Part shown: positions 11,420 to 22,799 of the stretch, piece after piece | Position numbering within the stretch: the first letter of the stretch is position 1 | Layout: every line of letters begins with the position of its first letter | Source: Funneliformis mosseae | Taxonomy: Eukaryota; Glomeromycota; Glomeromycetes; Glomerales; Glomeraceae | Assembly: GCA_910592005.1 (NCBI GenBank) | Contig: CAJVPP010000813.1 | Span: 1-25,917 of the forward strand | Direction of reading: 5' to 3' | Length of the DNA: 25,917 nt | Notes under the pieces: generated by a model | What the model saw: the letters and a program-made list of their open reading frames with translations, nothing else | What the model was told of the DNA's origin: nothing | Databases searched by the model: none | Made by a program: the position numbers and the translations under genes

Positions 11420-14400
11420 TACAATTGGTACAATATTACATTAAAACTAGAAGTATCTTTGGTTTTTTCCTCTAAAAGATTTTCCATTAATAATTTATCA
11501 GGTGAAAGTTTACTATATTTATACTGAGTATCTTCACTATTTTTCCAATAAATTTCTTTTTCTGTTTAGTATGAAGGTAACTCAGAAGAGTCATTATTAT
11601 CGAATAATACAACTAGATGGTAATATCTCCTATGCTTATTTATAGCCTTAAATTTTAACCTATATATTGCGTGTTGTGCTAAATTCAGTAACCTGAGTTT
11701 CGCTCAAACTGTTCTTAATCCTAATTTTTTAGCATTATATAATGCATTTGTATTATTGAATACTCTAGCCATTTTAAAAACTAAATCCTAGAGATATGAT
11801 ATTGACTCAGGAGAATCAATGCTTGTTTTAACATCATCAGCTTTACATTGCATTCTATCATCAATATTTCTAGTAGATGTACAATTCCTTAATAATTTTA
11901 GACAAATTTGATACCTCTTAGCTCAGGTGGTATTTGTAAGTTTGTCTTCCCTGTAATCTTTATGAATGATAGCTTTAATGACCATTTCATTATTAGTACC
12001 CGCATCTCGCAATTGCTTATAAGCTCTAAACTATTTCATATAATTATAATTTCCATACTTTAAGATGAAATTCTCAGTCAATGATTTAGGTGAAATCTCA
12101 TAAAAATCTGCAATATGATGTCAGTCTAAAGAGCATATCTCTTTTAAAGCCTTTTTTAGCTTATTTTCTAAAAATTCAGCAGTTTCATGATTAACAATGG
12201 TAGCATTAGTTATTGCTAATATTTCTTTTACCTTAATGGTAGCAAAATTTACCTTTATAATTTGAGAGAATAATGTAACATTTTTATCGTATTTAGGAAT
12301 AGGTTCTATGATAAAAATGATTATACCTGCCTTTCAAAGAAAATCAACCATCCTCTAACTAAATAATCTCTGAGAATGGAATTTCTCTGACATAAATGCT
12401 ACCTATAATCGAATAGTTAGTATATCCTTATTCCAGATGATAGAATCTATATCAGAAAATATTTTTCTATTCTGAAATTCTCAGGGAAGACATTCTCATT
12501 TAGCATTCAACAACCATTAAAATAATTCTTTCTCTATAATGAGAATATTAGATGATCTTTGTTTAATATAACATATATAGTTTTTGATACATCGTATGTA
12601 GAATAACATCTGATTTGTCCTAATATTTGTTCCTATATAACTGTTGAAGATACAAAATGCTCGTTTGAACTTAAAATTAATGCAAAATACTTTTATCTTT
12701 AGAGTGTTAGTATAGATAACTAGGTCAATGTCTTTTCATAATTCTTTGACATTACTAAAATCATGAGCCTTTTCTACTAGATCAAACTTACCGTAGTATT
12801 CCTGATCTGTAATTCTAGAAAATTAGTCTTAAGATCATGAACAATCCCTTGTACATCTTTTCTAAGATGACAGATAAGTGATGCACTTGTCTGATTCTCA
12901 AAAGGTAATAAAGACATTCACTTGATCTATTTTCAAAGTTCAGCTAATACTGGTTCTTTATTAGGAGCTAAGCAGAATATCTTGCCTTTTGAGGCTGGAA
13001 AGTATTATAGATAATAGAAAAAGGAATATCCTTACAAAAGGCCTTAATCCATTCAATATTAAGGTCAGTTAGGTCATTATTCATTACAATAATATATCTA
13101 ACCTCTTGGATTAATTTATATAATTTTTCTATTGACTGTCTAGCTAAATGACTCTATGCTTAAGCAATTATAAACACTATTTCATTAAGTCATAAGTCAT
13201 ATTGTATTAGGGAATATTTACATTTTTTACTACATTTACAATTATTAGTAATACAGTATAAACTCTCTATCTAGCATACTATTCTTTTATGATTGGGTAA
13301 ATTTATATTACCATTGATATTACAATATAACTTAAGATTAAGTCAGATAGTAACAGTATTCGAATAGAAGTGGCACGTAGAGAGCACTAGTAAATTTACA
13401 TCATCAGAAATAACTAAATTTTCAAGAACATATGTTTTTCCTATTTTCCAAGGTGATTTCACATAAATATCACCTTTATTAGATAGTGGTCTTATATATT
13501 TCTCCTTATATATTTCTGTCGCTGTAAGTATTTTATCACACTTGGTCCAAGATGGCATTTTTATGAAAGTTCTTAGGAAATCTGAATCTTTTATCTTTCG
13601 AATGCTAGATACCAAAGATATATTTTTATTTTTTTGCTAAATTTTTTTACAATAGATGAATTGCATTTAAAAATATCTCCTGGTTCATTACTATTCTGCT
13701 AAAAGTATTTTACAATGAATTTTTTACTGCTAGCACATACACAATTGAACCACTACTGATCCTTATTATGTTTATATTTGCAGAGTGAGCATTCTAGTAA
13801 ATCTTTTCAGTTAAAATATACAAAGTTTTCTGAACCTTTTTCTTCAATAATCCAATTCCTAAAATAGTTAGAATGCTTTTGTAAAACTAGTTCTGCATAT
13901 TTTTATAATATAACCTGATCTACAGATACTCTTGGTAGATTATTATTTTTTTCAATGCTAAGCATTTGAGATTTCACTTCAAGTCCTAAACTAGAAGGTG
14001 ATTGAACTCTAGTGATATCAAGTTCATTCTATTCATTAGTTATCGAAGATAATAGAATACACTTTGCATGTCCTTTTTTGCTAAACTGATAAGGTAAAGG
14101 TTAAAATTTTGATCAGGCAATTCTCAATCAATGTACCTACCAAATTTTTTATCGGTTATGATGTATAATAATTTAGTGAATGCTTTAAGCTTATGATAAT
14201 TGATAAGAAGAGCTGATGCATATATAATATAGTAGCTACACTTGTTAAGGTCTGATAATATAGCAATTACTAGCCCTTTAAGAATTTCTTCTCAGTTACA
14301 ATCAAGAATATGATACAAAGTTCTTATAAAAGAGCAATAGATATGGATGAATACATTACTAGACTTAACTTCATTCACTTTCATATCCTCCTGTATAGCA

Positions 14401-15022
14401 TTTATATCAATCACTACTCTTAAAGGTTTTTGACCGTTAATACATTCATAAATCCTGGGTAAACTATATACTTATGAAATATTGTCTGCAATAGAAAACT
14501 TTGGGACTCAATCATCTTGGTCAATTTTGATAACCAATTTATTTTTCACTTCATTTCAGTCATAGGCATTATACAAGCTAGAGCCTTTTTCATTTGAAAA
14601 TAAGAATAAATAGATTAGGAGACAATCCAATAATCCTCTATTATTCGACATATCTTTAGGTAGTGATAAGGCAATTTTTCAAATAGCATTTAGCAAATCT
14701 TTAGAGAAAAAATTATCATTGAACTTTTCCTGTCTTAAAATATATGCTATATTAGCCTTCTGTTCTTTTACATTTAGTGCTAGACTAATGGAGTCCTGGT
14801 AGTACTGATTAAAACACAGGAAGCTTCTTCATTATCAGACTCATAATTAGACTCGTAGTTATTATAATCATCTGATCTATAATCAGATTTATTATTATAA
14901 TTATCTGAATCACTCAAGTATTCATCAGGACTAGCGCTGTCATAACAGGTAAGAGTTTTGCAATTAGTTTGGTCAGAAATAGTTAGTGTATACATAATGT
15001 TAGTATGAAAAATATTATTCAA
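11420..15022 (-). pseudogene. Decayed primase (AEP) - SF2 helicase fusion of herpes-origin-binding type
   Basis: The protein starts MNNIFHTNIMYTLTI (or at MYTL, 14992) with an Asp/Ser/Asn/Tyr-rich acidic segment. The primase part has LRVVIDINA (14420-14397), where the D-x-D metal motif is now D-x-N, and KCSYYIIYA, where the sxH His is Tyr (14231-14229). A zinc-like CSLCKYKH...CVC follows at about 13790. The helicase part begins GDIYVKSPWKIGKTYVLENL (Walker A, GKT at 13441-13433). Walker B reads LNEI (13189-13178) where DE is expected, and TNQMLFYIRCIKNYICYI (about 12600) resembles motif VI. C-terminal landmarks are KFRAYKQLRDAG-like residues near 12030 and EIYWKNSEDTQYKYSKL near 11540; the stop is TAA at 11422-11420. 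Such primase-helicase fusions would prime and unwind DNA for a self-replicating element. Many stops, frameshifts and lost catalytic residues make it inactive. Confidence 0.75.
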
Positions 15023-15059
15023 CTCTATAAAAATCAGAAATGTTTAAATTATTTTTTTT

Positions 15060-15640
15060 TCAGAAAATGCAAAATAAATGTATAATAAGTTAACAAACAA
15101 ATCATAAATAAAAGGGAAATAGATATGTATTTGAAAGTGGAGCCTTCTTTCGTAATCTATATATAAAATAATGGAAGAAGGCTTCATCTTTCTAGATATA
15201 TATTTAGGTATATGCCTCTCAACACATTTTTTCATCCTTTAAAAAAAGAGATGCATAGAAAGCTAGTAAGTAAATCGTAAATAAAAGGCAAGCAGATATA
15301 TCTGAAAAAGTGTAGTCTTCTTCATAATATATTATATAAAATTAGAAAATCTATTATAAAAATATTGGCATTTGGCTATCCTATCACTAGTATGTATTCA
15401 GATATAGCATAAAGGCTATATCTCGATGGTATGTATCTAGAAGATAAGTCTTCTGCATATTCTATTATATAAATATTAGCATATGATGAAGGCTTCTTTA
15501 ACGTTAACTTTATGCTTCATAGATGCAAAAAAGAAGTGATAGCAAATTTAGTAAGTAAAACGTAAAAGGAAAGCAACTGGATATACATCTAAAAGTGAAG
15601 TCTTCTATGTATTTTATTATATAAATATTAGCAGAAGGCT
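15060..15640. repeat. Tandem degenerate hairpin repeats (GCCTTCTT ... AAGAAGGC)
   Basis: About four related units lie upstream of the primase-helicase. Each contains a GTAAATA(A)AAAGG-like lead, an AGATATAT(C)TGAAA segment, a (G)CCTTCTT arm, an AT-rich loop with TATTATATAAA, and an AAGAAGGCTTCAT arm. The clearest hairpin is 15142-15182; others are near 15335 (second arm lost), 15455-15497 and 15604-15641. Such sub-terminal repeats often bind transposon or replication proteins, but that role is inferred. Confidence 0.5.
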
Positions 15641-16138
15641 TCATTTTTCTAGACATGTACTTGGGTATAATATAAATGGGCTGACTATGATAATATATAT
15701 TACACCTCTAATCTCAAATGCGAAATTAGCATATATGTACTAGTGTAATAATTAGATTATAGGATAATGTACTTTTGACAATCATTTAATTTTGGCTAAC
15801 ACTATTCCATAATTTTGACCAGATCTTTAGATATAATAATTCAATATCTAAGCTGGTGAACTAATAGGAACTTCTCTGGCATCCTGGCAGTTTCTTACTA
15901 GTTCTATAATAGCTTCAGAATACTACCAGATTACTACTATAATACCTTCTCAAACTATGTGCCCAAAAGATCAATCAAAAATTATATCATAGTAATGACC
16001 AAATTTAGACACAGGTTTACATCAAATTTACTGCACTACTTATCACCTTTTTTCAGCATTCTGAAAACAACCAAATAGATACATATCATACCCATATTTA
16101 CTGATCAATAAGTCATAAACAGGAAAAGCAGACCCCAT
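15641..16138 (-). pseudogene. Decayed 165-codon ORF, unknown family
   Basis: One minus-strand frame runs from ATG (16138-16136) to TGA (15643-15641) with no frameshift but about a dozen internal stops. The residues between them are clearly protein-like: MGSAFPVYDLLISKYGYDMY, PVSKFGHYYDIIFD, SEAIIELVRNCQDAREVPIS and SGQNYGIVLAKIK. All stops can be derived from CAA/CAG/CGA/TGG by one transition. I do not recognise the family and no catalytic motif stands out. It lies about 620 bp upstream of the primase-helicase on the same strand, and its start abuts the 32-bp repeat array, so it could be the first gene of that element. Confidence 0.55.
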
Positions 16139-16141
16139 CTT

Positions 16142-16270
16142 TAGGACATATTAGTCAATGGTTTATAATAACTTAAGACATATTAATTAATAGATTATAA
16201 TGTCTAAATACATATTAAATTAATAGATTATAATATTCTAGTATATATTAATTAATAGATTATAATGACT
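16142..16270. repeat. Array of four ~32-bp direct repeats
   Basis: The units are 16142-16173, 16174-16205, 16206-16239 and 16240-16270, sharing TA(A/G)GACATATTA at the start and AATAGATTATAAT in the middle. A partial fifth unit (TAGGACTTATTAGT) and the CTAAGACATATTA of the adjacent hairpin continue the series. This is an iteron-like layout. Confidence 0.75.
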
Positions 16271-16293
16271 TAGGACTTATTAGTCTAGTGTAA

Positions 16294-16353
16294 GCAGGTT
16301 GTCCTAAGACATATTAATATATTAATATATTAATATATCTTAGAACAACCCGC
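16294..16353. repeat. 60-bp imperfect palindrome with AT-rich centre
   Basis: The left arm GCAGGTTGTCCTAAGACATA pairs with the right arm TATCTTAGAACAACCCGC with about four mismatches, mostly G/T-type pairs. The centre is a perfect TATTAATATATTAATATA-type run. It sits exactly between the direct-repeat array and the AT-rich island. Confidence 0.8.
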
Positions 16354-16359
16354 TGTTTT

Positions 16360-19300
16360 CTTTATTTTAATTTTTATTAAATTTTTTTCTTTATTTTATT
16401 CTTTTAATAAATAAATTATTATCAAGAAATTGTGAAATCAATATTAACTTGTTTAATAATTATTTTTAAATTTAAAAAAATAAATTATTATTTATATATA
16501 TTATTTAACTACTATAGTTTACAAGAATCATCTGTTATTAATATATATTTTATAAATTTTTATTTTTTAAAATTTTGCAATCAATTTATAAATAAATGTT
16601 TTAATAATAAAATTTTTTTTACAAATCATACTTAAATAAAATTTGAATTAATCTAATTTTTATTTTATTTGTTTAAATTTAAAAATTTAAATTTAAATTT
16701 GAATATATTTATTTTTTAAGCAAATTTTATATAATTTTAATAATATTATTCTTATTAGTTATATATTAATTAATTTAATATAATGATATTAATTATATAT
16801 TAATTAATTTAGTTTGTTTAAAATAATTATTATTAGCTTAAATTTTTATTATATAAATATTTTATATTTAATAATTTTCTTTATTTTATATTAATAAAAT
16901 TTTATTATTTTAAAATTCTGATTTTAACTGATTTTAACTTAAATTTTAAAGAATCTTTATCTATCTTTATCTATATAAAAGTTTTTTAAACTTAAAGATT
17001 TAATGTAAAATTGTAAAATTCTAACTATATAAGATAATATAAAATGATTATCTTTTTAAATAAATTGTTAATATATTAAAATTTATAATATTTTAATTTA
17101 AATAATATAAATCTAATTATAATATTAATAATGTAATTGTAATACTAATAAATTTTATTAATATTAAATTATTGAAAGAAAGTAGAAAAATATTTTTTAA
17201 ATAAGATATATAAGAAAATATTAATGATAATATAAGGTAATATAATAAGAAGAAGAAAATTTAATAAACATTAGTTATTAAGATATTATTTTTATCTATA
17301 TGTTTATTTTTAATTTAATAAATATAAAACTATTTTTTTCTATAAATATTTAAATAAATTCAAGTATAATTTAAATTAATAATTTAAATAAATCTATTAT
17401 AATAAAAATAAAGTTATTTATTAGATTAAAAAATATTATATTAAAATTATGATTTAAATACTGCAAAAAAAAATTAGATTAATTTCACAAAATAATAATT
17501 ATAAAAAATAATAAAAAAAAAATATAATATAATATTTATTCAAAAAAAATATATAGAAAATAAAATATTATATTTAATTTAAAGTAAGATTACTAGACAA
17601 AACTTAGAAATTTTGCATGTTATCTAAATGATTAAATGTAAATTTAATAAATTTTTATTAAATTTTTATTAATAAATCTGTGAAACTCATAAAAAATTAA
17701 AACATTAGTAGAAATTAAAGATTTAAATTTGAAATTAGTTTAATAACTAATTTTAGTATAAAGATAATAAGATAATATAAAAATATATTTATTAAACTAA
17801 TTTTTAAATATTACTTTTAAAAAAACATTAAAAAAAAATTTTTTTATAAGTAAAAAAAATTTAATTTTAATTGAAATTAAGTAAAATTTTTAGAGATAAA
17901 ATATATTTAATGATATATTTAAAAAGAAAAAATGTTTTTTTTTATTAAATAATTATCAAAAATCAATATTTGAAAATTTTTTTACTTTAAATTTTAATAA
18001 AATTATATATTTATAAATTATAATAATATTAATTTATATAATATTTATAAGTAAAATTGTCTTTCAAATTTTTTTATAAAGATAATAAAAATTAATTTTT
18101 ATAAAAATAATAATTTAAAATATTATTTAAATATTATAAAGAAAAATAATATTAAATCACTTTTTTGATCATCAATATTATTAGAATAAAATCATATATA
18201 AATTATATAAAAATTATTAAAATTAATATATAAAAAAAAAATCAAATAAAAGAATTAAATATAAATTGAAAAATAAAATTATTTTTTTATTTAAAATTAT
18301 TATAAATTTGATAGATAATATGAAGTATTATATAACTATTATTATTATTTTAAATAATAATTATATAAAATAATAATTTTAATATATATATTCTAAAATA
18401 AAAAATCTGAAATTATAAAATTGCATTTTACAAAAAACAAATAATATAAATTATGTAAAAATTATATAATTAGAAACTGAATATTAGTTTATTTTATTAT
18501 ATTTTAAGTATAAATGTAATTTAAATTTTTTTCTATAATAAGCTTATTATAATATTTTAGAAATATTATCTCATTTTTTGATTATAAATTAGTAAAATTA
18601 CTAATATTTTCTTTTCTACATTTTTTTTAATAATTTCTAAAGGTATTTTGTCTAAAAAAAACTTAGATAATTAATTTATTAAAATTATTATTTGTTTTTA
18701 ACAAATTTTTAATATAAATTTTAATTTATTATTTTAAAAAAAAATATATAAATTTGTTTTTCTTATGTAATACTCTTTATAAAAAAATTTTTTTGTTCAA
18801 TTTTTAAATATAAAATATATCAGTTTTTGTTTTTCTACTAATAATTTTATCAGTTTCATTTGAAAATAATATATTATTTTAATAATTATTAAGATGCTTT
18901 TAAAATATTTTAAATATTTACACTTATGATTTGCAATTAACATTAACTTTTTTTAAAAGTTTTTTTTAATATCTATTATTACTTTATTCTATAGATATTT
19001 ATACTTGTTGAAAATAATTTTATTGATAAAATTCTTATTAAAATTAAAGGATCTTAATGAATATAATAGATTAATATTCTTGATATATTTGTTTTAACCT
19101 TTATTAGTTAATTACTTCTTTTTGTATGCTAAATTATTTTAATTCTTTAAGCTTTTTAAGATTGTCATATATAGTAAAAAGTTAATTGTTAAATAGTCTG
19201 ATGGTTAGTTATATTTTTAATTAAGATTTCTCAAAAATTTTAGAAGAAAAAAAAAGATTGTGATAAGAAAAAAATATAAAGAAATCTATTATTAGTATTA

Positions 19301-19965
19301 TAAAATAAAGAAATTATACTTTCTTATTTAACAATAATATTTTATTTTATTTTGTTGAATTATTTGTAAATTGATTGAATTATGTTTAATTCAATTTGTA
19401 TAACATTTTCTGAATTTTTTTTTTTTTGTTCCAAGTTGTATTTTAAAATAAAAAAGGATCTTTAAAATTGTTTATTGTTAAAGGTAAAATTAATTAGATA
19501 TTTATGACTATACTTTATCTTTAATATTACTTTCTATTATTAAATTTGATAAGTTTGAAAAATAATTCAGAAAATGGTTTAGAAGATTCAGATTTCTTAA
19601 AAAATTTAATAATCTTAAATATTAAGATAATTAAAGATTTGAAAAGTTTTTAAATTAAATCATTGATTTAATCACTTTCTTAAATTTATTAATATTAGAT
19701 ATAATTAATATGTTTATTTTTTCTTATTGAGACAGAAATCTTGGTATATTAAATACAGAAATTTTTGTATGAAAAAATTAGTCTAAAGTATATCAGAGAA
19801 TTTTTTAATCACATTTACTGATTTACAAAGTTTTTGTTATAATTTTGATACAATTAAGTATAAATATACATTCTTTTTTTTCTATTAATTTATGCTTATT
19901 TTTGATCAATATAAAAATTAGTATAAGTATAGTATAAGTATAATATAAGATATAATTAATAATTA
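16360..19965. other. Extremely AT-rich island without genes
   Basis: Over about 3.6 kb the GC content, judged by eye on several lines, is only about 8-15%, well below the flanks. The sequence is a mixture of TTTAAATTTAAATTT-type runs with no long tandem unit. The few open frames (for example 16432-16635, rich in Phe, Ile, Asn, Lys and Tyr) are what such composition gives by chance. The edges are sharp: GC-containing CAACCCGCTG on the left (about 16346-16355) and ATTGCGGGCTTATT on the right (about 19966). Possible roles are a centromere-like region, an origin or scaffold region, or a very old fully eroded element. Confidence 0.6.
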
Positions 19966-20028
19966 ATTGCGGGCTTATTAATACCAATTAAAAGTTTTTT
20001 GATTACCATTGTCTAAAAAAAGGTCTTA

Positions 20029-20154
20029 TATCGATCATATTTTCCTGATATTGAATCAATTAATGAAGATAATCTCATATCTAGAAAGAACGTAAAATCA
20101 AGTGTACAATGGTTATGATGAACTAAGCTATGATCTGTTTGTATCCAAATTTAA
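20029..20154 (+). pseudogene. Short coding-like fragment at the edge of the AT island
   Basis: One frame reads YRSYFPDIESINEDNLISRK and VKSSVQWL, then TGA TGA TKL TGA SVCIQI before TAA. The three TGA codons could be former Trp or Arg codons, as in the transposon remnants to the left. The fragment is only 41 codons long and no family is recognised. Confidence 0.25.
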
Positions 20155-20875
20155 AATTCGTAATAACAGCTAAAATATACTTAAATCAATAACTTGATTT
20201 TATATGATACATTTTACTGTTAAAAAGATTTATTGTTTATATTATAGGATGTTATCATTAACGAAATATAATAGCCTAATGCTTGAAATATCACGAAATA
20301 TCATAAACATCTCATAGTATCGCCCTTTTTTTCGAATTGCTTGCTTTAAATTTGAATACTAGATAAATAAATAATTATATTTATATAAAAGATAAGAGGT
20401 ATCGCCTTGATAATTTTTCGTTGAAAAAAACTGTTCTTTGCTATCGAGTTTTACAAATGATCATCTTATTTCTTCTTAAAATCATTTGCATATTTAAAAT
20501 ATAGGTCATGCACGTAATTAATGAAAATTTATGTCGACCCCAAATGATGTTAGATTGCGGGATTTGGATAGCATTACTCGTGTTAATGGGTTAGCACGCA
20601 ATTTCATGACTATTCCTAAATTGGTAATTAAACACAAGTAATAAAATGACATTCTTTTCCCTTCCATGAGGTCGACAACATGTAAAACACTCAATCCTAA
20701 ACTTCAAAATTTTCACCAAATTTAGGCACTAATACTTGATTTTCTAATTTGCTTACGCTCCTTTTAAAAGATTTCGATTATAGTTTAAACCAGCTTTAAA
20801 AAATAAACAAAAGAAAACCTCAAGGATCTTGAAATTTATCAAGAATTGATCGGGACATTTAAGGATTAATGATGT

Positions 20876-20977
20876 TTAATTAAAAAAAAAAAAAAAGGAT
20901 TGACGCTTTTGTTTCTTAAACGGTTTTTCGGGTGTAAATTTGGTCGGCATTCCATAAAGGGATCTAAATGATGCGCC
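20876..20977 (-). CDS. Candidate terminal exon of an unidentified minus-strand gene
   Basis: A T-rich tract ending TTGTTCAAAG forms a plausible splice acceptor before GASFRSLYGMPTKFTPEKPF and a basic tail KKQKRQS, then TAA at 20878-20876. The local GC content is higher than in the flanks, unlike the introns. A 14-15 bp homopolymer lies just before the stop, so sequencing slippage could alter the end. It could also be a chance ORF. Confidence 0.3.
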   Translation of the reverse strand, partial: GASFRSLYGMPTKFTPEKPFKKQKRQSFFFFFN

Positions 20978-22637
20978 CTTTGAACAAAAAAAAATTTTGC
21001 GAGTAAATAATGTGATCACAAGACAATCTAATGCAGGTAATTTTATCGCAATTGGGCAGTGAACCGTCAAAGCGTACAAAAAAATAAATTTTAAAGCGTT
21101 GAAGGTCGAGTCAATCACGAAAAGTTAAAATAACACCAGAAAGAGGAACAAAAAGTTATCAATTGCTAAAGTGTTTTTGGGGGGTTTATTTTTTTGGCTA
21201 AATAGGACGTAAATTGTCACATAATCGTTGACAACGTTGGAAGAATTCCTTCGTTATTCACATGATTTCCCTCCGATAAAGATAAAGAATTACGCCAAAT
21301 CTAAATTTTTTTTTTTTTTTAAAAAAAAGTTAATCCGATATTTTTTCAAACCAGTTTTTTATGATCTGTAACGCGCCGTAGTAAATAACATTACACACCT
21401 TTTTCCCGTTATATTAAACATGAAGAAACGAAACCCTCACTTGATAATACAATATACACTATTTATATTTGTTTATATTTTTTTTATCACCCATGACTTT
21501 TTGGCGTCAAAATGAATCATCTTTTTTTTCAGAGATTAAATGTGACCGCATTAAGCATCACGCCCTAATTTAACACTTGTACTTTGTAAGGCATTTGTAT
21601 AAAGTGATTAGAGTGACAAATATGACATTGAGTTCATCAAAGATTATAAATCTAAATTTTTTTAATGAATCACAGATTCCACATGGATTTTAAGGTGAAG
21701 GGTACTTTTTGAGTCTGTTTTTCAACGTTTTTCTGTTGTGATTAATAAAGTAAATGATTTGTATAACAAATAATATTCCCATCTCGGTAAAATAAATAAC
21801 TTTATTATAATTAATTATTATTATTTTGTATCAAAGATAAATAATAAATAATTAATGGAATAAATAACAATAACAATAATATATTTCGTGAGAATTTGTT
21901 TCAGTTCTTTGATAATTTTAAAAAAAATTTTATACTGCGGGATCGTCAAGAATGACACGGACCTCTATTGTAAATGGTTTTCACGTGAGAAAATGTCAAA
22001 AATTCATGTCAAAAAGATCTTGAAAATAATATTGAGCCACCTAAAAGAAGTTTAGCATTTCTTAGTATGGTACTGTTATTAAAGTTTTTTTTTGAATTTG
22101 TCTGTCAAAAAGGTAAAAAAAAAAAAAAAGTCATATTAAGAAAATGTCTAGAAGCCAACTATTTGTACAATGAATGCAATCCTCCGTTTTTTTTTTTAAT
22201 CAATTATAACCAGATGTAGTTAATATCCTTTGATTCAGTCATATTGACGAATAGGGTAATCGATCATAGGAAAAAAATTTTCCCCACATTTTTATCGTTT
22301 CTATTTTCTCATAAATTCTGTTTGGGGGATCTTCCTGAACTTAATTTAAAATTATCCGTCTGGAAGATTTATGCTTAAATATTTTATATTATATTTTAAA
22401 TTAATTAATTTAGGTATTGATTGATTTATTGATTGCGGGGTGATGGAATGATGATTTAAGATTTCGACCTTTGGATTTTTTCTTGAGCAAATCCATGCCA
22501 AAAGAGAGTATGAAATCATGTGATGCGTCTATTGTTATCTTAGTATGATGTTTGACCTAGTGGACCAACCAAGTATTTGAACCTGATTGACCATATAAAC
22601 TCAGTCAATGCGTCGACTTTTCTTTTTTTTAACCAAC

Positions 22638-22777
22638 CTTTATCACCACATGGTAGATATAATCGGGGCTCATCTATTCGTAAATAATAATGACCATCGA
22701 TTGCGTTACAGAGATACCGAGTTCTTTGTGAAATGTCTTTGAGGTGCCCGTAACGATTGACAGAACGTTGCCCATCC
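22638..22777 (-). CDS. Candidate internal exon, unidentified minus-strand gene
   Basis: The minus strand shows TTTTTTTTTTGGTATTTTGTAG as an excellent acceptor at 22778 and GATAAAG|GTTGGT as a possible donor after 22638. The 140-nt interval is open as DGQRSVNRYGHLKDISQRTR, then YLCNAIDGHYYLRIDEPRLY and LPCGDK. Its GC content is near 45%, against about 25% around it, as expected of an exon. The plus strand is also open for about 30 codons here, so the strand is not certain. No domain is recognised. Confidence 0.35.
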
Positions 22778-22799
22778 CTACAAAATACCAAAAAAAAAA

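Noticed and set aside
13343..13615. A 90-codon open frame as a stand-alone small gene.
   Set aside because: It contains the Walker A segment of the larger primase-helicase, so it is a surviving fragment rather than a separate gene.
119..16138. TGA codons at many conserved Trp positions, suggesting a code in which TGA means Trp (mitochondrial or Mollicutes-type DNA).
   Set aside because: TAA and TAG also occur at conserved Gln and Trp sites, frameshifts are common, spliceosomal introns and eukaryotic MITEs are present, and TGA also replaces Arg (CGA). Mutation of dead nuclear copies explains all of these.
16142..16270. CRISPR-like array.
   Set aside because: The repeats are contiguous and diverged without unique spacers, and the genome is eukaryotic.
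16432..16635. A 67-codon open frame in the AT-rich island.
   Set aside because: Its composition (Phe, Ile, Asn, Lys, Tyr) is what 90% AT gives by chance, and it has no domain or homology signal.
19966..22440. Recurring TGCGGG hexamers (19967, 20555, 21937, 22434) as a regulatory motif.
   Set aside because: Four short matches with differing contexts and no fixed spacing or nearby defined promoter are not enough to support a site.
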